64,000 nt of DNA, from assembly GCA_008711295.1 (NCBI GenBank), contig VUYV01000190.1, positions 127,318 to 191,317 on the forward strand. The letters are read 5' to 3'. Below the pieces are notes generated by a model. The model was not told the origin of the DNA, made no database searches, and saw nothing but the letters and a program-made list of their open reading frames with translations. Positions 56,417 through 64,000 of the stretch are shown piece after piece (positions within the stretch are counted from its first letter, which is position 1; the number at the start of each line of letters is the position of its first letter). A program made the translations under genes and the position numbers. The stretch comes from Anarhynchus alexandrinus (lineage: Eukaryota; Chordata; Aves; Charadriiformes; Charadriidae).

Positions 56417-59400
56417 TCCGTGAGTAGCTGGGAATCTCAGTCCTTCTATTAATTCACTGCATGCAGTAAATTTGCTGGGGTTTATGTGTTCTTGCATTCT
56501 AAACAGAGGGTTTACATTAGCAAGTTAGTGAGGACATAAAAATAATTAATTTCACACTCTTCACTTTACTAATGAAAAGGAAATTATTTATTGATCTTAA
56601 GTCTTAATTTTAAAGACTAGGAGCTGTAGAAGTCATATTTGGTATACGTAGAACAAACCCAGTTCTCACTGGAATATTTCCATTAGAAACACCTCACTGT
56701 TTTTATGACAATCTTCTAAAGACAGAGATAAAGTTGTTCTTATGTCATGGATTGGAAATGTAAAAAGCAAGGGCTCAGTTTTCAAAATGTAAGTAATGTG
56801 ATTAAAAGCCAATAGTAAGACTGCTGCTTGTTAGCTTAAATGTTGCTTCTAAGTTGGTCACTGTTGCAGTTTTTCACTCTCTTCCCCACATCATGTGGGA
56901 CAAATTTTTCACTGATAAATGTTTTCAGGGTACTGCAGGGTTTTTCTGCTGGAAGGAAGCTGAGACATCTTGGAACAATAATACGAAAATATGGTTTTTT
57001 GTTAAATAGCAATGAGAATTTAATACTTGAGACCAAGTGTACCTTGATACAAAGTATTTTCAGTAGAACTTTCCTAAATAGAGTATTCGATATCAGAACT
57101 GGAGAAAATGTTTCTTTTAACGCTTGTAGGGGACAAATAGACTTGGTTATTACAACAGGTTCTATTTCCATTGACTTTAAACTGTGGGGTTTTTTTTAAA
57201 CCTCAGCGGTAAAGCAAAAACCAAAAGAAACCTGAAAAAATGGAAAGGTTTTATTTTTGAAATTTTTTTTTACAAACACTTTTTATTTAAAATAGATTTC
57301 CTTAATTTTTCTTTTTTATTATTTTGCCAGTCACAGAGCAGCATTTGGGATGGACTTATGAAAAACCACATATTCCCCTAGTTAACTAGGACATAAATTT
57401 AAAAAAAATCTGGGCTTTTTGTTTGCTTCTCAGAAAAATATCTTCTCCGACAGCATCTGAAAATTCAGATAATACTTCCTTTGCTTCCTCTTGAATTTTA
57501 GTTCTCTGGAACAAGGACTACCCTGTAGTATTAATTCTAGCTTTGTTGTCAAGGCAATAAATGTGATAATGCATCCAGTATGTTCTAGCATGTGTTAGAA
57601 GTATTGCAGACAGGCGACATATGCTTTAACAAGATGTGGCTTTGCTAGTTTGAGTCTGTCTATCCCTGAGCTTTTTATCTGTACCAGCTTAGGTGATGTT
57701 ATAGATGATAGTTTTTTTCACCTGGACAAGACTCTTACAATACTCTAACAAACAGCTTTGTTTTTTATCCCTAGATAAAGACAGAATGTTTATGTGACAG
57801 ACAGTCCCATTTTCAGCTTGTTCTCTGAGCATTTCTGACATTCCAAGTAATAATAATCATTAATGCTATTAATAAACTATTTTGTCCAGATTAACTCTGA
57901 AATTGATTGCTTTTCAACTCATACAGTAACTGGTGCTCCCCTTAGAGTATTCGGGCATACGTTTAATACTTTGGTAGATGCTCTAGAAATAAGTAGCATA
58001 ATAATAAAATTATTTTCACACAAATTTTTATTTTGGAGTATGTGAATGAACTCAAATTGCCCTCTATAGTCTGTAAGGAATTCAACATCTCTCTTGCTAA
58101 GGAGATATTTTGCAGGTGTTACTATAAAAATAACTTATATCAGAAGTCATTTCATCTAATTTATGTTTTAAATTACTTACAGTACAAGATTTGCAAGAAA
58201 TGCAATGTGTGGCTTAGTAATAGGGATGCAAATTCACAAAATTAATATTTAAGTCAGAAAATGTGGAGAGGAGCTGTAAGAGAGTGGTTTGTAAGGCCAG
58301 CAGCGACAGGGCAGCTGTATTTCCGTCTGGAATTTCCCAGGCAGAAGAATGTGCAGATGTACTGCACTGAATCGCTATTGCATGCCCTGGGTGGTTACTA
58401 AATGCATCAGATTTACTGTTCATGGGCAATAACTTCTGTCTTCTTAGAAGTCTTGGCTTGCTCACTGTGCATCACATATGTATAGTGATTGAGTCCAGAT
58501 TTATTCTTTTTTTCAAATATTATTGGCAAGTATACAAATTCTTTCAAGGCAGGAAAAGTGAAAGTGTTCAGGTAAAATCCAGGCCATTGGTGCCTTGCAT
58601 CGTGTGTTATATCTCTAGCTCTGAACGCTCCTTGCTGTGAGACAGCTCTTCTCTAACGCTTTGTGTAGACTGTTTATATGGGTGTCTTGCTCTTGGTGGT
58701 AATTCCACAATTAGAAATACACTGAATTGGAGCACTTATCGACAGCACTTTATTAGTGTGAAATAAATTTTATTTAGTTATTTATCCCTCTTTGTAGATC
58801 ATCTGAATTTAAGTAGCACCTGTTTACATCTGTTTATCTAAGTTTTTTGATAAGGTGGCGGCTCAAAAGACCTCAAAGCGTTGCTCCATTTTCTTTTCTG
58901 AAGACGTGTTATGCAATATTTGTAAATACACTGGGTCAGTGGGCATGATTGCATCGTGGCCTGAATATCAATTCATTTTCCCATCATTGGAAACCAAGCA
59001 GGTTACTCTTTTGGTTAAAACTCTTTTGGTGACTTTATCAGGCCAGAGAGGAAGAAAAGAACAGCAATATTATAGCAGGTACGTAGACCTTTGATTTATC
59101 TAAAAGTACAGGTGACAAGAAGAGCAGCAACTGAAATGTTTAATGGACTTAGCACTGTGTGTGCTACCTTTGTAGCGTGCTGTCATTGTTCTATAACTTC
59201 CAATGTGTTTTTGCTGAACTACTGACTAATGGGTTTGCACCAGTGGAGTGTGTTTCTCCATCGTCATTCTGAATTCCTTCTTCCCTCTGCTATGGTTCCT
59301 TTTTTATGGTACTTTGCAAAATATAACATCCTTTCTTTTCTGTATTACTTTTACTTCTTGACCTGTAGGTTCCTGTAGGTTCAGGAAGTCCTCTGAGCAA

Positions 59401-62152
59401 GAAGTTAGGAGAAATGCCATTGTATATGCATGCTCTGTTCTTAACATTCTCTGAGTTGGCACCTCTGGCCGCTGTTTGAGGCAGGACACTGTGCTAGATG
59501 GGGCTGAACCCATCTGAACTGGTATGGTGGTTCCTGGCCACCCATGATTCTTCAGTCTTACTGTAGCGCTTAGGACAAAGCATCTATATGTCTTGGGTAT
59601 AGTTGTTATGCAACTTCATAGTTGATTTTAGCAGAGTTATATAACCACAGGAATCAATGAAACACATTAAAATTAAATTACAAGGTGGAAAAGGAGACAA
59701 CAATCCTTGCTATAATAGTAACAACAACAACAATAATAATAAACTTTAAAAAGAAGTTGAGGGGTTGGGTGGAAGACCTACAGATAGGAAGAGCGCAAAG
59801 GAAAGACTGATTTTTACCTTTTTCATATGGAAGCAGTCATATCCAATGAACTGAAAGAGTTTTCTTTGTATATACACAAGGATGACAGTGAATTAGATCC
59901 ACTTTAATGAGCATGGCAATATAGTCTTCATGTATGACACAGTCACTTGGCAAGACTAATCCGATCTGGGCTGGCCTAAGCAGATGATTACTTTTTTGTT
60001 GAATTAACCAAAATAGATGATAGGAATGACAGCATAGTGCTGTAACTTCTAAACAGCTGAACTTGAAGGCTTTCACGTTGGTATTTTAAATAAGGAATTA
60101 TAATTTTCACTTTATAACTTTGCCTTCTCCTGGCATAGCAGACAGCCCCATGTTAGTATCTGGAGCCCAGGTACTGTTATATAATTTGGTTTCGCTTTCT
60201 GTTTACTAAGCTATCCTTTCACTGTGAAATATTAGCTTAATTGTGAAGACTGAGGTGGTTTTGCTACGTGGTAGAGTTTGCATCTGACAGCTAGTGCTCT
60301 CAGCTTTCTCGATATAAATGCTGCATGCTTTAGAATAAAATTTTGGAAACTGCTTAAGGTTGAATAAGTGAAAGTGGAGAGACACCGGAAATAGTCCTTT
60401 ACCTTTAATTGGTCCTGTTTTCAGGAGATAAATTAAATAAAAATTATTGTATAGATGCCATATGTCTTTGCTTGAAAATATATTAAATTTCCCAGTAAGA
60501 ATGCCAAGATAAATATTCAGTTTTTGGGAACAACTACTGCCTTATTTTTATAACACCCCTTTGCTTCACAAAGTTTTTTCCTGATAGTTCCCAGCAAGAG
60601 AGAGGTCTTCAAAAAACCCAATTGACAAGAAATTTTACTTAGTACCTGAACACATACACACTATTACAAGGCAGGTTTTTTTTACTCTTTGTAATTAAAA
60701 CAATTTCTTCTTCCAATGGAGTACTAAAACGTTGCTCATAAGCTGCTTTCAGTATCTCATAGGTTGAACTGCTGGCTTCCGTGCCCTCCCCTGTGCTCTC
60801 AAGTGACAGCTTCCCATTGGCTTGCAGTTCCCGGAGAAGGAAACCATCTCATAGTAATGTTCTGATTAGGATCTCTTTTAGTTTATCTTTTCAGGATATT
60901 AAATCAAGTTTAATTTTTTAAAGGTGCATTTCTGAGACAACTTGTACCTGGCCTATCTTACTTAGCTCTAGCATCTGCCTATTTCTGTCATTATTGTATC
61001 ATATCATATCAAATCATATCATAGCTTTTGCAAATATCCCTTTAGTTTTCCATGATTCTACAAAGGTCTTGCAGATATTGGAAAGTCCAACATTCTGTGC
61101 AGAATATTGTCCAGTGCCCAAACAAATTAGATTGTTCCTTTTCCTTTAATCTCTCCTCTTTCTAGAATTCTCTGCAGCATTTCTAATAAAGGACTCGAAG
61201 TCCGATAGCCGGGAATTCCTGCAACTGTCTGTACTACTTTAGGTGAGTTAAGAATCCATTATTTGCCAAATGCACCATTTAGTGCAAATATAAAGGGAGG
61301 AGCATGCAGATGTTCAGCAGTGTTTCGGAACAGGTTAAATGGTCTTACTTTCTTCCTTCAAACAAGAATGATGAATAGAAAATGCCACTATGTTTTAGGC
61401 AGGAACTGTATGAAAAAGCAGCTGTCATTATCAGTCCTTGGGTCTGTTTGCAGCAAGTTCTAAAGTAGAATTTGTTGGATTTATCTTCATTTTTTACAGC
61501 TATGTCTAATTTCATATTGCCAGCTAGATCAGTACAGATATTTAATTTATAAATAGATGGAAAAAACCATCACATCTATTTGACTATGTGTTTTTAAATT
61601 TAAAAAAAATCAAATGGGTTGTAGGACATTAAAATCTCATGAGATGTTTAATAGACAGGAGTGTATGAAAAAGCTGGAAGTGGGCTTGCAATACAGTTTA
61701 GGCCATAATTTCATAAATGTTTTGGAAGCCAACACTGTGATCGAAAGAGATTTTCCAGCTCTCCTGCCATGCCCAGCTGCTCTTTCCTCTGCCAACCTCT
61801 CCTTTGTGCTGGCTCCAGCATTTTTCAGATTACGAGATGAATTGGCTCAGAGAGAGTGATAAAGGTTGAGGATATCAAAAAAGGAAAATAGCTCACTTTT
61901 AGCTTGGATTGGTTCTCTCTTTTGGCTTACCACAGCTATGCTGGCTCCAGGTAGTGACAGAATTATTATTTTTTTTAAGATTTACATTGGCTTAAAGCGT
62001 TCATGAAACTACAGCCTTAACTGCGGCACGCTGCAGGGAGGGAATGAACGCTCTCGCTGTGTGCCCTTCTAGGGGTTGCCCCTGATATCACTCACTAGAA
62101 ACTTCTCTCCGGATGATGTTTGCTTCAGATACATACCTCAGCACTCAGATTT
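56417..62152. other. AT-rich non-coding region
   Basis: Overlapping frames on both strands at 56836-57199 (119 and 111 codons) are low-confidence. Simple AAC/AAT repeats lie at 59718-59745 and CATAT-type units at 60997-61022. A 65-nt exon-like segment at 61178-61242 is listed separately. Confidence 0.45.
61178..61242 (+). other. Candidate plus-strand spliced exon (possibly non-coding)
   Basis: A long pyrimidine tract (ttccttttcctttaatctctcctctttctag, then aattctctgcag) ends at 61177, and the donor CTTTAG|gtgagtt starts at 61243. Both sites look strong. The only frame that reads through the exon gives about 20 residues (beginning FLIKDSKSDSREF) and stops at the last codon. It is therefore better seen as a UTR, alternative or non-coding RNA exon. 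The acceptor could also be the tctag at 61161-61165. Confidence 0.22.
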
Positions 62153-62472
62153 TCATAGAATCATAGAATGGTTTATGTTGGAAAGGACCTTGAAGATCAT
62201 CGAGTTCCAACTCCCCTGCCATAGGCAGGGACACCTCCCACTAGACCAGGTTGCCCAAGGCCACGTCCAGCCTGGCCTTGAACACCTCCAGGGATGGGGC
62301 CTCAACAACCTCTCTGGGCAACCTGTTCCAGTGCCTTACCACCCTTAAAGTGAAAAACTTCTTCCTAATGTTCAATCTAAACCTGCCCTCTTCCAGTTTG
62401 AAGCCATTCCCCCTCGTCCTGTCACTACATGCCCTAGTAAAAAGCCCTTCCCCACCTCCCCTGTAGGCCCCC
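62153..62472 (-). mobile_element. CR1 LINE 3' fragment, minus strand
   Basis: It begins 'tttcatagaatcatagaatgg', the tail complement, then 'ttggaaaggaccttgaagatcatcg' and 'cccctgccataggcagggacacctcccactagaccagg', ending '...cccctgtaggccccc' at 62472. It belongs to the same subfamily as the copies at 38.1 and 38.4 kb. The truncated 5' end is joined to a T-run (62472-62489), unusual because CR1 copies normally abut unique host sequence. Confidence 0.93.
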
Positions 62473-62489
62473 TTTTTTTTTTTTTTTTC

Positions 62490-64000
62490 TTTTTGTGTCC
62501 TATTCCTCTGTTTCTGGTGTTCCTCAAGACCATTTTCCCCAAGAGCAACAGGTTGATAACTGACTTAATCACTGGTGCTCCGCAGCAGCCTTTGCTGAAG
62601 TTTAATCACTTTCACTCCTTTTGTGCAGAATTCTGCACAGCTCAGGCAGTGCCTGCTTCTGCAAAGCTGTGATCAGTGGTAGGGCGTTGGAATGGCTGAG
62701 TGTCTGCAGGCTGCGCCAACAGCATCAAGTTATATGACCATCAGTAGGTGCTGGTCTGGTGAGGCTGTAGGGAGATGCTGTGTGCACAAATACATTGAAT
62801 TGCCCAAATCTAATGGTGCAGTTCTCAAAATGTCTGCATAGCAACTTCCACTCTGTATGTGTCTGTGTTTCTAAAAGCAAACTTCATGTGTGTCTGTAGC
62901 TCAGCTTTTGCATTTTGCTAACTTAATGCGGATTTTTTTCATTGCTAAACCAGTCACTGTTCACCAATGTTTTATGTAATTTGTGTCCCCAGAAGGGACC
63001 AAGGCAGTAGGTGCATCATGCTAACATACACTGGTAAATTATGTGTGCCTCAAAAAATGTAATTACTGGAATTTTTGCTCAGAAATACAATTAGAAGGGG
63101 AGTTAGGGTCTTTTTCTGTGAATCTATAAGTCTTTTGTTCAAATCAGAAGCAATCCTAATACAAAATATTATAGGATGCCAGTTCCCTATTGAAACTAGG
63201 TCACTTTGTATAAAATAATTAAAGATTTATTCGTCCTTAGGGAAGGACCTACATCTCTAGACTAATGTTTGGGTCACTCAGTGGAGAATAATGAATCACT
63301 CCTTTGCCGGGCAAATATTGTCATCATTATAATTGTGTGAAGGGCTGTTACAACACACTCTTCCAATTGCATCCTAAAGATAAAATTGACACTTGCTTCA
63401 TTTTTGAAGGAAAAGGGATGGGGAATTGAATTACAAAAGAGGGTTTAGACCTGTATTAAGTGGAGATGCTCGTCTTAGGAAATCTTGTTGTCAGAAACAC
63501 CGCTTATTGCCCATTTTCTGCTGAGGATTGTATAGAGAGGGAAAAGTGAACTATCCCATTTATTGTAGAGGCAGAGGAAGGGCTGAAGACTGGATATTCC
63601 ACTTCCCTTAAGTGATCGGCATCTGAATTGTGCATTTTGTGATGCTGCAATTGCCAAACCCCTCTGTGGATCTACCCCAAAATCATTGACTAAAAATGAT
63701 GTAACGCAATCACTGATAATACATGGTGCATCTCCCAGCAGTTCAGCGTGCTGCCATCTCAAATATTCAGAATAACCTTGAAACTTAGAGCCATGTCTGT
63801 TTTTTCCCTTCTCAGTAGCAGCTTCTGGACAGAGTTGGAAACACTGTTTATGTCTGAAAGCAGCTTAAATGACAGTAACTTGAATGCTGGGAATATTGAT
63901 GACCTGAGATTTGTTCACTTTTGGCTGATCTTAACGCCCTGGGCAACTGGAGTGGCAGAGCCACAATTAGAAAACAGCATGAGTAATATCAAAGAACAGT
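62490..64000. other. Non-coding region to the window end
   Basis: AT-rich, stops in all frames, no repeat or exon recognised. A 95-codon minus-strand frame at 63475-63762 has no supporting signals. Confidence 0.45.

Noticed and set aside
1..64000. CRISPR arrays, tRNA, rRNA or bacterial-type operons
   Set aside because: No regularly spaced direct repeats, cloverleaf signatures or dense coding; the window is vertebrate nuclear DNA.

Overview
The window looks like avian nuclear DNA. It is mostly AT-rich and non-coding. Its recognisable interspersed repeats are almost all CR1 LINEs, including tails that end in the bird-typical ATTCTATG-like microsatellite and the avian CR1 3' motif about supporting 'ggaagggacct'. 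It also holds a degenerate gammaretrovirus-like gag, one solo LTR with a 'TGTCCTAGTTTG...' start seen in avian ERV LTRs, and no Alu/L1/SINE content. Runs of N and homopolymers show that it is a draft assembly. I cannot name the species.

Layout. Positions 1-10 kb are probably introns of a minus-strand gene. They contain a broken ERV gag (4454-5770, plus strand), a 5'-truncated CR1 (6045-6680, minus) and a complete solo LTR (7763-8473, minus) with an imperfect 5-bp target duplication. The best-supported coding piece is 9931-10128 (minus): a 198-nt exon with a clean acceptor, a start codon 5 nt in, 64 codons of Ser/Pro-rich disordered protein and a consensus donor. Positions 11.6-13.0 kb are a strong CpG island, probably a bidirectional promoter. 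Its minus side offers several donors for 5' UTR exons of that gene. Its plus side has a YY1-like initiator motif, a splice acceptor and a donor.

Positions 13-38 kb are an AT-rich stretch with CR1 copies (14354-15163, 26345-26858, an ancient one at 29550-30185, and tails near 32.3 and 38.1 kb) and a few isolated exon-like ORFs that I cannot assign. A second CpG island lies at 38.9-39.9 kb. It contains a 64-bp perfect inverted repeat next to an N and a GGAT minisatellite, and it ends in a poly-T assembly gap. Positions 40-64 kb are AT-rich with two CR1 minus-strand fragments (50294-50580, 62153-62472) and a C-tract/N gap at 56359-56416; I see no convincing gene there.

No operon-like organisation, CRISPR array, tRNA or rRNA gene was seen. 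The main functional story is promoter islands feeding spliced genes whose other exons mostly lie outside the window or cannot be recognised by eye. I found no novel multi-gene system. The most notable items are the unrecognised first coding exon with its divergent CpG promoter, the retroviral gag fossil, the perfect hairpin in the second island and a handful of candidate exons.
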